Of a stretch of 6,330 nucleotides of DNA, positions 1 through 6,206 are shown in pieces. The DNA is from Deltaproteobacteria bacterium (GTDB lineage Bacteria > Desulfobacterota > Desulfobacteria > Desulfobacterales > ETH-SRB1): NCBI GenBank assembly GCA_003647525.1, contig QMMZ01000127.1, forward strand, positions 1-6,330. Reading direction: 5' to 3'. Position 1 is the first letter of the stretch, and each line of letters opens with the position of its first letter. The notes beneath the pieces are model-generated. The model was not told the DNA's origin. It saw only the letters and a list, made by a program, of their open reading frames with translations, and made no database searches. Made by a program: the position numbers and the translations under genes.

Positions 1-1
1 T

Positions 2-322
2 GACAGGATTGCCGGCCCCACCCTTTCAAAAAAAAATGAGTATGAACTCGGCATCCGTGTTTCTGAATTAACCATGGAAATAGCCCGACATTTCAACATT
101 ACTGAAGCAGTCGGCGTTATTGTGATAGACGTTGAATCAGAAAGCCAGGGAATGGAAGCCGGGATCAGGGTCGGCGATATTATAAAAGAAATAAACCATC
201 AGCCGATAGAAACAGTAAAAGATTATAAAAATGGAATCGAAAAACTTAAAAAAGGCGACCCCATACAAATGTTCATTAAGAGGGTTAATGGTGGTTTTGA
301 TGTTGTAATGCTGACAAAATAA
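2..322 (+). CDS. HtrA/Deg-type serine protease, C-terminal PDZ domain (5' partial)
   Basis: The frame is open from base 2 to a TAA at 320-322 and gives the last 106 residues of a longer protein. These read as one PDZ domain: a strand-forming GVIVIDV stretch, then the GMEAGIRVGDIIKEINHQPI segment that is the hallmark of PDZ domains in periplasmic Do/DegP/DegQ proteases, then a final strand ending in VMLTK. In that family a trypsin-like His-Asp-Ser protease domain precedes one or two PDZ domains that bind C-termini of unfolded envelope proteins. The catalytic part would lie upstream, so protease identity is inferred from the PDZ type only. A Met at base 74 begins inside the domain and is not a plausible start. 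ispE follows 12 bases after the stop, which suggests co-transcription. Alternative: another PDZ protein, such as a site-2 or C-terminal processing protease. Confidence 0.82.
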   Translation, partial: DRIAGPTLSKKNEYELGIRVSELTMEIARHFNITEAVGVIVIDVESESQGMEAGIRVGDIIKEINHQPIETVKDYKNGIEKLKKGDPIQMFIKRVNGGFDVVMLTK

Positions 323-334
323 GACGGAATCAAT

Positions 335-1192
335 ATTATAAATACCGGACAAATAAAGATTCTCTCGCCTGCAAAAATAAACCTTTTTTTGCAGGTCACG
401 GGAAAAAGAGCAGACGGATACCATAATCTTTTTACCCTTATGTGCTGTATCAGTCTTTACGATACAGTCTCAATTGAGTTTGGAGTCGATAAAACCTTTG
501 TAGTCTGCAATAGCCCTAACGTCCCGGAAAATAATTCAAATCTTGCTGTTATTGCCGCAAATATTTTTTTCAAAAAACTGAGTAAAAATGAAAATATTAA
601 GATCCTGATAGATAAAAAAATACCGGTGGCGGCAGGATTGGGTGGAGGTAGCAGTAATGCAGCTTTTACACTTTTAGGACTTAATCAATATTATGGCCGT
701 CCCTTTTCCCGTGATGAACTCATTGCCATGGGGCTTTCTATAGGAGCCGATGTCCCATTTTTTATATTTCAGAAACCAGCTTTAGCTTCCGGTATAGGTG
801 AAAAACTTGAAGCATACCCAAAGCTCGATCCTTTTAAAGTTTTAGTTATTTATCCTGGCATTAGCGTATCAACTCTAGATATATATAAAAATCTTAATTT
901 GGGATTGACAAAATGCAAAAAAAAACTTAGAAGTTTTTGTTTTAACGAACAAAATTTTGAAGTAGATCAACATTTATGCAATGATCTTGAAACTGTTACA
1001 ACTTCAAGGTATCCTGATATAATTGAAGCAAAAAAAGCTTTACTGTATTATGGTGCAAAAGGGGCTCTAATGTCAGGAAGCGGTCCTGCTGTATTTGGCC
1101 TTTTCTCAGATTCTGATAAAGCACAGAAAGCATATCACATCATTTCAAATAAAAATAAATGGGAACTGTTTTGTGCCGATATGTTAATATGA
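335..1192 (+). CDS. ispE: 4-diphosphocytidyl-2-C-methyl-D-erythritol kinase, probable ATT start
   Basis: This is a cytosolic GHMP-family kinase of the non-mevalonate (MEP) isoprenoid pathway. It phosphorylates the 2-hydroxyl of 4-diphosphocytidyl-methylerythritol with ATP. The N-terminal SPAKINLFLQVTGKRADGYH motif (bases 365-424) contains the substrate-contacting Lys. The glycine-rich ATP loop PVAAGLGGGSSNAA follows, then GADVPFF with the catalytic Asp, and the third GHMP motif GALMSGSGPAVFGLF near the C-terminus. No ATG, GTG or TTG lies between the preceding stop (320-322) and TTG 389, and TTG 389 would remove the SPAK motif. I place the start at ATT 335, six bases after a GACGGA Shine-Dalgarno-like sequence (323-328). 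This gives 285 residues, close to the E. coli length of 283. ATA 338 is the next candidate. The product call is secure; the exact start is not. Confidence 0.93.
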   Translation: MINTGQIKILSPAKINLFLQVTGKRADGYHNLFTLMCCISLYDTVSIEFGVDKTFVVCNSPNVPENNSNLAVIAANIFFKKLSKNENIKILIDKKIPVAAGLGGGSSNAAFTLLGLNQYYGRPFSRDELIAMGLSIGADVPFFIFQKPALASGIGEKLEAYPKLDPFKVLVIYPGISVSTLDIYKNLNLGLTKCKKKLRSFCFNEQNFEVDQHLCNDLETVTTSRYPDIIEAKKALLYYGAKGALMSGSGPAVFGLFSDSDKAQKAYHIISNKNKWELFCADMLI

Positions 1193-1195
1193 TTA

Positions 1196-1224
1196 TTGAC
1201 CGAAGTTAGAGCCATACCAATTAT
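1196..1224 (+). promoter_or_regulatory. Possible promoter for tRNA-Gln
   Basis: TTGACC (1196-1201) matches the -35 consensus at five of six bases. AATTAT (1219-1224), 17 bases further on, matches the -10 consensus at four of six. Initiation would fall around 1231, just ahead of the mature tRNA 5' end at 1233. The sequence is AT-rich, so a chance match is quite possible. The tRNA could instead be processed from an ispE transcript. Confidence 0.28.
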
Positions 1225-1232
1225 TTGTGTAT

Positions 1233-1307
1233 TGGGGCGTCGTCAAGCGGTAAGACACAGGACTTTGATTCCTGCATTCGGAGGTTCGAATCCTCCCGCC
1301 CCAGCCA
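1233..1307 (+). tRNA. trnQ: tRNA-Gln (anticodon UUG), CCA encoded
   Basis: The 75 bases fold as a full cloverleaf. The acceptor stem is TGGGGCG with CGCCCCA, the D stem GTC/GAC encloses AAGCGGTAA, and the anticodon stem CAGGA/TCCTG holds loop CTTTGAT with anticodon TTG at 1265-1267. The variable loop is CATTC, and the T stem GGAGG/CCTCC holds TTCGAAT. Discriminator G and an encoded CCA (1305-1307) complete it. The anticodon reads CAA and, by wobble, CAG. The unpaired or weak U1-A72 pair and G73 are typical glutamine identity features. It lies between ispE and prs on the same strand, and no T-tract terminator follows it. A reading frame crosses the tRNA at 1196-1450, but it has no protein character. 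Confidence 0.98.
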
Positions 1308-1324
1308 TATTGATATTATTTTTT

Positions 1325-1342
1325 GACAGGATTTACAGGATT
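1325..1342. repeat. Two tandem ACAGGATT units
   Basis: ACAGGATT occurs at 1326-1333 and again at 1335-1342, a period of nine, in the stretch GACAGGATTTACAGGATT. From memory, tandem ACAGGATT-type repeats recur in intergenic DNA of many environmental bacteria, including deltaproteobacteria. Membership in such a family is inferred here. It lies in the spacer between tRNA-Gln and prs. Confidence 0.5.
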
Positions 1343-1349
1343 GAACTTA

Positions 1350-1362
1350 GGGGCTTCGCCCC
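1350..1362. repeat. GC-rich hairpin in the prs leader
   Basis: GGGGC (1350-1354) pairs perfectly with GCCCC (1358-1362) around a TTC loop. It lies about 26 bases upstream of the prs start. No T run follows, so it does not look like an intrinsic terminator. It could stabilise the RNA end, mark the tRNA 3' processing region, or be a remnant of the neighbouring repeat. Confidence 0.5.
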
Positions 1363-1388
1363 AATTGCAAAGCGAAATGGAATTTTAA

Positions 1389-2327
1389 ATGAATGGTTTT
1401 ATAATTTTTTCAGGCAACTCAAATCCCGAGCTTGCAAAAAAAATATGTAATTATCTTAATATCCCTATAGGAGAAGCCAAGGTAAAAACATTTAGCGATG
1501 GTGAAATACAGATTGAAATCAATGAAAACGTAAGATCAAAAGACGTCTTTATTATCCAGTCAACCTGCTCACCTGTTAACGACACCCTTGTTGAGTTACT
1601 TCTCCTGCTAGATGCTCTCAAGCGTTCCTCAGCAAACAGAATAACGGCTGTAATACCTTATTACGGCTATGCAAGACAAGATAAAAAGGTTGCACCCCGA
1701 GTTCCTATCAGCGCCAAACTTGTGGCAGATCTGCTGACAGTTGCCGGTTCAAACAGGCTAATCACAATGGATTTACATGCAGGTCAAATCCAGGGCTTTT
1801 TCAATATCCCTGTGGACAATCTTTATGCTGCTCCAGCTATCCTGAATTATATAAAAAACAATTTTCAAGATGATCTTGTAATAATTTCTCCGGATGCCGG
1901 AGGGGTCGAAAGAGCGAGGGCTTTTGCAAAGCGTCTGCATGCGGATTTGGCCATTATCGATAAACGCAGGGAGGCACCGAATAAGGCCAAAGCTATGGCT
2001 GTAATTGGCGATGTTAAAGGAAAGGTCGCGATCATCCTTGATGATATGGTTGACACTGCAGGAACATTAATTGAAGCTACCCATGCCATTATCGACAAAG
2101 GCGCAAAGGAAATACATGCATGTTGTGCACATCCCGTATTGTCCGGCGAATCAGTTAACCGATTAGCCGATTCGCCTTTGAAAACCCTGGTTGTGTCAGA
2201 TACTATTCCTCTTAACAGCAAGTCTATCGCATGTGATAAAATTAAAATTCTGTCAGTTGCAGATCTTATTGGGGAAGCAATAATACGCAGCCATAGGGGT
2301 GATTCAGTGACATCACTTTTTGTATAA
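1389..2327 (+). CDS. prs: Ribose-phosphate pyrophosphokinase (PRPP synthetase)
   Basis: This cytosolic enzyme transfers pyrophosphate from ATP to ribose 5-phosphate. The product, PRPP, feeds purine, pyrimidine, histidine, tryptophan and NAD synthesis. The 312 residues match the class I family (E. coli 315) end to end. Visible landmarks are [15 protein letters not shown] near residue 35, the ATP-binding flexible loop [16 protein letters not shown] at 91-106, [11 protein letters not shown] with the metal-binding His at 130, DKRR at 191-194 with the catalytic Lys 192, and the PRPP/ribose-phosphate loop DDMVDTAGT at 218-226. The ATG at 1389 has a weak GGA (1379-1381) seven bases upstream, and its N-terminus aligns with the family start. 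The tRNA lies upstream and rplY 121 bases downstream on the same strand, the usual order in deltaproteobacteria as I recall it. Confidence 0.98.
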   Translation: MNGFIIFSGNSNPELAKKICNYLNIPIGEAKVKTFSDGEIQIEINENVRSKDVFIIQSTCSPVNDTLVELLLLLDALKRSSANRITAVIPYYGYARQDKKVAPRVPISAKLVADLLTVAGSNRLITMDLHAGQIQGFFNIPVDNLYAAPAILNYIKNNFQDDLVIISPDAGGVERARAFAKRLHADLAIIDKRREAPNKAKAMAVIGDVKGKVAIILDDMVDTAGTLIEATHAIIDKGAKEIHACCAHPVLSGESVNRLADSPLKTLVVSDTIPLNSKSIACDKIKILSVADLIGEAIIRSHRGDSVTSLFV

Positions 2328-2340
2328 AAAGTAAAATAGA

Positions 2341-2358
2341 CCACTGAGCGACACAGAG
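2341..2358. repeat. Possible degenerate CACTGAG/ACACAGAG intergenic repeat
   Basis: The 18 bases CCACTGAGCGACACAGAG lie 13 bases after the prs stop. They resemble the CACTGAG...ACACAGAG repeat that I recall from intergenic DNA of many environmental bacteria. There is only one copy here, so the assignment rests on memory, not on repetition within the window. Confidence 0.25.
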
Positions 2359-2434
2359 CTTCGGCGAAAATTGTAAATAATGAAAAGTATTTTGCTAATT
2401 CAGTGAGGTGAACTATTACTATAAAAATAATATT

Positions 2435-2441
2435 AAGGGGG
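2435..2441 (+). promoter_or_regulatory. Strong ribosome binding site that fixes the rplY TTG start
   Basis: AAGGGGG lies seven bases upstream of TTG 2449. It is the strongest Shine-Dalgarno match seen ahead of any gene in the window. It supports the TTG as the start, since no in-frame ATG or GTG fits the conserved N-terminus of bL25. Confidence 0.8.
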
Positions 2442-2448
2442 AAATTTT

Positions 2449-3102
2449 TTGGAATTAATTGAACTTAAAGCAAATATAAGAAATTTTATAGGTAAAAGTC
2501 AAGCACGGGCTCTGCGATGTGCAGAAAAAATACCGGCTGTTCTTTACGGTCCTGGGACAGAACCTGTCTTGCTTTCAGTTAGCGTAAAAGATCTTGAAAA
2601 AGCATTAAAAAAAAGCACCGCCAGTCAAGTTGTATTGAATCTAACTATCCACAACGGCAAAAATAACTCCAGAACCGCCATGATTAAGGAATTGCAGATC
2701 CATCCGGTTTCACGAAACTATCAACATATTGATTTCTATGAAATATCAATGGATCGTAAAATCAGGGTCAAAGTTCCTGTGGTAGCCAAAGGAAAATCAC
2801 GAGGTGTTGAAGAAGGCGGAATATTGCAGATAATCAGGCGTGAACTGGAAATACTTTGTCTGCCGACTGAAATTCCTGAGACAATAGAAATCGACATCAC
2901 AGACCTTGATATTGGAGATTCAATCCACGTTAAAGAAATTCCTTTCGAAGGTGATATTGAGATTCAAGCGGATGTTAATTTTACTGTCATAACAATAGTC
3001 AGCCCGAAGGCTGAAGTAGAAGAGGTGGAAGAAGAAGCTGAAGAAGGGGCCGAAGAAGCAGTTGAAGGAGAAGAACTACCTGAAGCTAAAACCGAAGAAT
3101 AG
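2449..3102 (+). CDS. rplY: Large ribosomal subunit protein bL25, CTC/TL5 type
   Basis: The product binds 5S rRNA at the central protuberance of the 50S subunit. The 217 residues make up the long CTC/TL5 form, not the short E. coli L25 (94 residues). Residues 1-95 are the 5S-binding beta-barrel, with the signature KIPAVLYGPGTEPV at 28-40 and HPVSRNYQHIDFYEI at 85-99. Residues 100-185 are the second, beta-rich domain, and residues 188-217 are a very acidic tail of mostly Glu. The start is TTG, read as Met, behind the AAGGGGG site; MELIELKANIR matches the family N-terminus. The gene lies between prs and pth. The 8-base gap to pth suggests co-transcription and perhaps translational coupling. CTC-type proteins are linked to stress tolerance in some bacteria, but nothing in this sequence shows that role directly. 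Confidence 0.97.
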   Translation: MELIELKANIRNFIGKSQARALRCAEKIPAVLYGPGTEPVLLSVSVKDLEKALKKSTASQVVLNLTIHNGKNNSRTAMIKELQIHPVSRNYQHIDFYEISMDRKIRVKVPVVAKGKSRGVEEGGILQIIRRELEILCLPTEIPETIEIDITDLDIGDSIHVKEIPFEGDIEIQADVNFTVITIVSPKAEVEEVEEEAEEGAEEAVEGEELPEAKTEE

Positions 3103-3110
3103 TTTACCTA

Positions 3111-3716
3111 ATGCTGCCCCAAAAAAAAGTACTTCTGGTAGTTGGCCTGGGCAATCCAGGTGATGCATATGTAACGACCCGTCATAATGCAGGATTTATG
3201 GTGCTGGATGAGGTTGCAGAATCCTTTTCCATTTCAATTGAAAAAAGAAAGTTCGATGCATTATTCGGACGCGGATTAATTGAAGGCTCTGAAGTTATTC
3301 TTGCAAAACCCATGGCTTTTATGAACCTGAGCGGCATTCCGGTTCAAAAGATTTTAAACTACTTCAAAATACCATTTGAGGATATGCTTGTCATACATGA
3401 CGACATAGACCTTGCTTTTGGAAGATTGCAAATTAAAAAAAATGGAGGACATGGAGGACACAAAGGTTTAAAATCAATAATCAAAACAGTTGGCGGGAGT
3501 AACTTTATTCGACTTCGCATTGGTATCGGGCGTTCTGAAGAAAACATCGGTGTTGCGAACTATGTTCTTGGTCAATTCAGTACAAATGAAAAAAAGCTTT
3601 TAGATAGAATAACTAAGACAGCCCGTGATGCGGTGGTTGTAACTACTTGCAAGGGCGCAAAAAAAGCTATGAACATATTTAATGACAAAAGATTCGTGCC
3701 CGAACGAAAACTATAA
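3111..3716 (+). CDS. pth: Peptidyl-tRNA hydrolase
   Basis: The enzyme cleaves the ester bond of peptidyl-tRNAs that drop off ribosomes, recycling tRNA in the cytosol. The 201 residues fit the bacterial Pth1 family (E. coli 194). Conserved residues are visible: GLGNPG with Asn15, TRHNAGF with the catalytic His25, AFMNLSG with Asn72, HDDIDL with Asp97, and GGHGGHKGLKS with His117. Position 118 is Lys where E. coli Pth has Asn114, which contacts substrate. ATG 3111 begins 8 bases after the rplY stop. No convincing Shine-Dalgarno is seen, so ribosomes leaving rplY may re-initiate here. A strong terminator 59 bases after the stop makes pth the last gene of its transcription unit. Confidence 0.97.
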   Translation: MLPQKKVLLVVGLGNPGDAYVTTRHNAGFMVLDEVAESFSISIEKRKFDALFGRGLIEGSEVILAKPMAFMNLSGIPVQKILNYFKIPFEDMLVIHDDIDLAFGRLQIKKNGGHGGHKGLKSIIKTVGGSNFIRLRIGIGRSEENIGVANYVLGQFSTNEKKLLDRITKTARDAVVVTTCKGAKKAMNIFNDKRFVPERKL

Positions 3717-3774
3717 AAATTTTTCAAGTTCAAGGAAGGCGCAAATTCTACCAAGTTATTTTTTACCGAGCCCT

Positions 3775-3808
3775 AAGGATTGGCGCATTTATTTGCCAAT
3801 CCTTTTTT
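3775..3808 (+). terminator. Rho-independent terminator after pth
   Basis: AAGGATTGGC (3775-3784) is a perfect 10-base inverted match to GCCAATCCTT (3795-3804), with a 10-base loop. A run of six T (3803-3808) overlaps and follows the stem. It separates the prs/rplY/pth block from carD. Confidence 0.9.
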
Positions 3809-3820
3809 GTTGATTATGAG

Positions 3821-3924
3821 GCTTATTAATGATATAAGAATATTTCTAGATCATTATAGACTAAAAAATAGCAACTAATAAGCGATATAATCATCTGTTT
3901 ATATAAAATTTTATCCTTATTAGT
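3821..3924. promoter_or_regulatory. AT-rich carD leader with three CTTATTA(A/G)T motifs and a TATAAT box
   Basis: CTTATTAAT lies at 3822-3830 and CTTATTAGT at 3916-3924. The inverted copy ACTAATAAG lies at 3874-3882. The outer pair also forms an 8-base inverted repeat, GCTTATTA (3821-3828) with TAATAAGC (3876-3883). A perfect -10 hexamer TATAAT sits at 3886-3891, next to the central copy, but no good -35 is seen 16-18 bases upstream. The layout would suit an operator or an activator-dependent promoter for carD. The DNA is very AT-rich, so chance is a real alternative. Confidence 0.3.
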
Positions 3925-3948
3925 ATTAATATTATTTGGTATTTAAAA

Positions 3949-4497
3949 ATGGAATTAAAAAAGCTTAAAGAAAAAAGAAAAAATAACAAGCGAGGCAAAA
4001 TTATAGAATTTAAAGTTGGTGATCTTGCAGTCTATCCTGCCCACGGAGTTGGAAAGATAAAAGCTATTGAAAGTAGAGTTGTAAACGGCGAAAAACATGA
4101 TTTTTATATCCTTAAAGTTCTTGAAAAGAGCATGGTTATAATGATTCCAACCTGTAATGTAGAATCAGTCGGTCTGAGAGATGTAATAAGCAAAAAAGAA
4201 ATCCCTAAAGTTTACGAAGTTATAAAAAAAGATAGAGAATCGCTTATTGATAGCCAGACCTGGAACCGCCGTTACAGAGAATATATGGATAAGATAAAAA
4301 CCGGTTCTCTTTATGATGTAGCAGAAGTTTTTAGAGATCTTTATTTTCTGAAAATAACAAAAAATCTATCCTTTGGAGAACGCAAGCTTTTTGATACAGC
4401 AACGACACTGTTATTAAGTGAACTTTCAACAGCCAAAAATACTGACGAAGAGACTATAATGACCGAGATTGAGTCTCTATTGAATGATACTCTATAG
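3949..4497 (+). CDS. carD: CarD/CdnL-family RNA polymerase-binding transcription regulator
   Basis: CarD/CdnL proteins bind the beta subunit of RNA polymerase and stabilise the open promoter complex, notably at rRNA promoters. The 182 residues contain the N-terminal RNA polymerase interaction domain (about 18-75: FKVGDLAVYPAHGVGKI, MVIMIPTCNVESVGLR). The helical DNA-binding domain (about 85-182) includes SQTWNRRYREYMDKIKTGS, with Trp105 matching the tryptophan that wedges into the -10 minor groove. The conserved LSFGERKLFDTA helix follows. The first 17 residues form an extra tail with nine Lys or Arg, which is unusual. The ATG at 3949 has no Shine-Dalgarno. No in-frame ATG, GTG or TTG lies between it and the conserved domain. 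The gene follows a terminator, has its own leader, and is followed 30 bases later by rluD. Confidence 0.95.
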   Translation: MELKKLKEKRKNNKRGKIIEFKVGDLAVYPAHGVGKIKAIESRVVNGEKHDFYILKVLEKSMVIMIPTCNVESVGLRDVISKKEIPKVYEVIKKDRESLIDSQTWNRRYREYMDKIKTGSLYDVAEVFRDLYFLKITKNLSFGERKLFDTATTLLLSELSTAKNTDEETIMTEIESLLNDTL

Positions 4498-4527
4498 ACT
4501 TTCAGATAAATATTTTCCATCACAACA

Positions 4528-5475
4528 ATGCCCCACAAAGTTGCTTTTACCATTCTTGTTAATGAACACGAATCCGGCAGGCGCCTCGATGTAATTATTG
4601 CGTCCCACATTTCCAATTGTTCACGATCTTTCTCTGCCGGCCTCATCCAAAAAGAAGAAATACTGGTTAAAGGAGGGGTTAAAAAGCCCGGCTACCGGGT
4701 AAAAACCGGTGATAACATCAGTGTTAATATTCCTCATCCTGAACCAGTTCTGGCAGAACCCGATCCCCACAATATAGATATACTGTACGAAGATAAGCAT
4801 ATAATAGTAATAAATAAGGAACCTGGGCTTATTGTTCATCCCGCACACGGCCATAATAAAGGAACACTGGTAAACAGACTTCTTTATCACTGCCCCGGGC
4901 TTGAAGGCATTGGAGGAAAACTCAGGCCGGGAATTGTTCACAGACTCGATAAAGATACCTCTGGTACTATGGTGGTTGCAAAAAATTACGTAGCGCATAT
5001 AAGCCTTGCGGCACAATTCAAGTCAAGAAAGATAAAAAAGCTCTACCTTGCATTAGTCCATGGTGTTGTAAAACCTGAATCAGGCTCAATTTCACTGCCA
5101 ATCGGCAGGCATCCTTCAGACAGAAAAAAAATGTCAACTGCAAGCCGAAAAAGCCGTTCAGCCAAAACATTCTGGAAAGTAATCGAACGCTTTAACGGGA
5201 CAACATTTCTTGAGCTTGATCTAAAGACAGGACGTACACACCAGATCCGCGTTCATTGTGCTGCGATCAACCATCCTGTTGTAGGCGACCCAATTTATGG
5301 CGGCAAAAAGGCTACGAAAAACCTCCCCACATCTGTGCCAAGACAGATGCTTCATGCATGGCGGCTTGAATTCGCACACCCTGCGACCGGAAAAGCAATG
5401 TCTTTTGAATCTCCTATTCCACCAGATATGGGGAAACTTATTGAAACATTGCGTGATTGCGCTAATCAAGAATAG
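4528..5475 (+). CDS. rluD: RluA/RluD-family 23S rRNA pseudouridine synthase
   Basis: This family isomerises uridines in rRNA to pseudouridine. RluD itself modifies 23S positions 1911, 1915 and 1917 in helix 69, near the decoding site. The 315 residues (E. coli RluD 326) start with an S4 RNA-binding domain at about 10-70 (GRRLDVIIASHI, GGVKKPGYRVKTGDNISV). The catalytic domain includes YEDKHIIVINKEPGLIVHPA at 87-106 and RPGIVHRLDKDTSG with the catalytic Asp141. It also has KLYLALVHG and the GRTHQIRVH motif, followed by HPVVGDPIYGG. The ATG at 4528 places the S4 domain as expected, though no Shine-Dalgarno is visible. It probably shares a transcript with carD. The exact paralogue (RluD rather than RluA or RluC) is judged from the HRLDKDTSG context and overall length, so the precise target uridines are inferred. 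Confidence 0.94.
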   Translation: MPHKVAFTILVNEHESGRRLDVIIASHISNCSRSFSAGLIQKEEILVKGGVKKPGYRVKTGDNISVNIPHPEPVLAEPDPHNIDILYEDKHIIVINKEPGLIVHPAHGHNKGTLVNRLLYHCPGLEGIGGKLRPGIVHRLDKDTSGTMVVAKNYVAHISLAAQFKSRKIKKLYLALVHGVVKPESGSISLPIGRHPSDRKKMSTASRKSRSAKTFWKVIERFNGTTFLELDLKTGRTHQIRVHCAAINHPVVGDPIYGGKKATKNLPTSVPRQMLHAWRLEFAHPATGKAMSFESPIPPDMGKLIETLRDCANQE

Positions 5476-5489
5476 ATCAGGTCTATTTT
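5471..5489. terminator. Weak hairpin between convergent genes
   Basis: AATAGA (5471-5476) pairs with TCTATT (5482-5487) around a 5-base loop, with T5486-5489 at its end. It overlaps the rluD stop codon and lies in the 25-base gap before the end of the opposite-strand gene. The stem is short and AT-rich, so termination here is only possible. Confidence 0.3.
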
Positions 5490-5500
5490 ATCAATATTGC

Positions 5501-6193
5501 CTAAGTTGAGCGATTTTTTACGTTGTCTATAACTGAGGATTCCTGCATGGTTCTCAGCTTTGCCAGCTCCCATATATAATCATACAAATGAAGGCCCTTG
5601 CTGGCAGCTATTATTTCACCATCTTTTACGCCTATCTCTTGCGCCATATACTCTTTTAACATCTGTATGGCTCCGAGATTTGCCGGAAAACCTCCCCACA
5701 GATCCCACGATCTGAAGTAAATCATAAAATGAAGCTTTCCATAGCGGATTCGGGTATCAATTCCACGCAGGCATGGAGGATCTTTTAAATATAAAGCCTC
5801 TGGATTACCCACGGTCATGTATGCCTGGTTTGTGCCGTGGCCATCTTCTTTATACATACGGATTACTTCTGCTATCTGTGACTCAAGATACTGACCATAA
5901 GTATAATCTTCGGTGGGCTGTTTTTCAGAGGTCATAAGATAAGGAAGGTACTCTTCCAGGTATCCGTCGGCAACAGGGTTTGGAATTCCCAGAGATGGGG
6001 GTATGTCGGGAAGAAGCGGGCGTATGTAGGGATGTTTTATGTGAACGGTTATATAATCAAACTCAAGCCTCTCCTGTCCCTCAAAACTGCCCCTGTCTAT
6101 TTTATACCTGTGCCCCCTGTTTATAATACTGTAAACGCACTGGTACCAAGCGTCCGGTATATCCCTGGCTTCAATTGATATTATATTCAGCAT
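5501..6193 (-). CDS. thyA: Short thymidylate synthase-like protein (methanogen-type family)
   Basis: Thymidylate synthase methylates dUMP to dTMP with a methylene-folate-type cofactor. The protein shows the core signature in order: DRGSFEG at 33-39 (compare DRTGTGT in E. coli ThyA), DPPC with the nucleophile Cys141, YFRSWDL with Arg161, Ser162 and Asp164, GFPANLG with Asn172, and LHLY with His202 and Tyr204. Asn172 matches the residue that selects dUMP; the dCMP hydroxymethylases have Asp there. At 230 residues it is shorter than E. coli ThyA (264), and the Arg126-Arg127 pair that binds phosphate across the dimer seems replaced by TNQAYM (121-126). I chose ATG 6193, where family-like sequence begins. 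ATG 6235 would add 14 residues encoded largely by an intergenic repeat. Neither start has a clear Shine-Dalgarno. The gene is convergent with rluD. Deoxycytidylate hydroxymethylase is a less likely alternative. Confidence 0.82.
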   Translation of the reverse strand: MLNIISIEARDIPDAWYQCVYSIINRGHRYKIDRGSFEGQERLEFDYITVHIKHPYIRPLLPDIPPSLGIPNPVADGYLEEYLPYLMTSEKQPTEDYTYGQYLESQIAEVIRMYKEDGHGTNQAYMTVGNPEALYLKDPPCLRGIDTRIRYGKLHFMIYFRSWDLWGGFPANLGAIQMLKEYMAQEIGVKDGEIIAASKGLHLYDYIWELAKLRTMQESSVIDNVKNRST

Positions 6194-6206
6194 ATACGAA
6201 ATGTCG

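Noticed and set aside
384..390. Possible frameshift in the seven-T run near the ispE start
   Set aside because: The conserved motif reads continuously in one frame across the run (SPAKINLFLQVTGKRADGYH), so no frameshift is needed or likely.
1350..1362. Terminator after tRNA-Gln
   Set aside because: The hairpin is perfect but is followed by AATTGCAAAG, with no T run, so it does not fit an intrinsic terminator.
1196..1450. An 84-codon open frame on the plus strand
   Set aside because: It runs through the tRNA-Gln gene and into prs. Its composition is not protein-like and no start signal supports it.
1865..2344. A 159-codon open frame on the minus strand
   Set aside because: It lies almost wholly antisense to prs, whose sequence is conserved along this stretch. 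It shows no recognisable domain.
2392..2425. Candidate rplY promoter (TTGCTA with TATTAC or TATAAA)
   Set aside because: Either the spacing is normal and the -10 poor, or the -10 is good and the spacing about 22 bases. This is not better than expected in AT-rich DNA.
4621..5016. A 131-codon open frame on the minus strand
   Set aside because: It is antisense to the S4 and catalytic domains of the pseudouridine synthase and has no recognisable motif.
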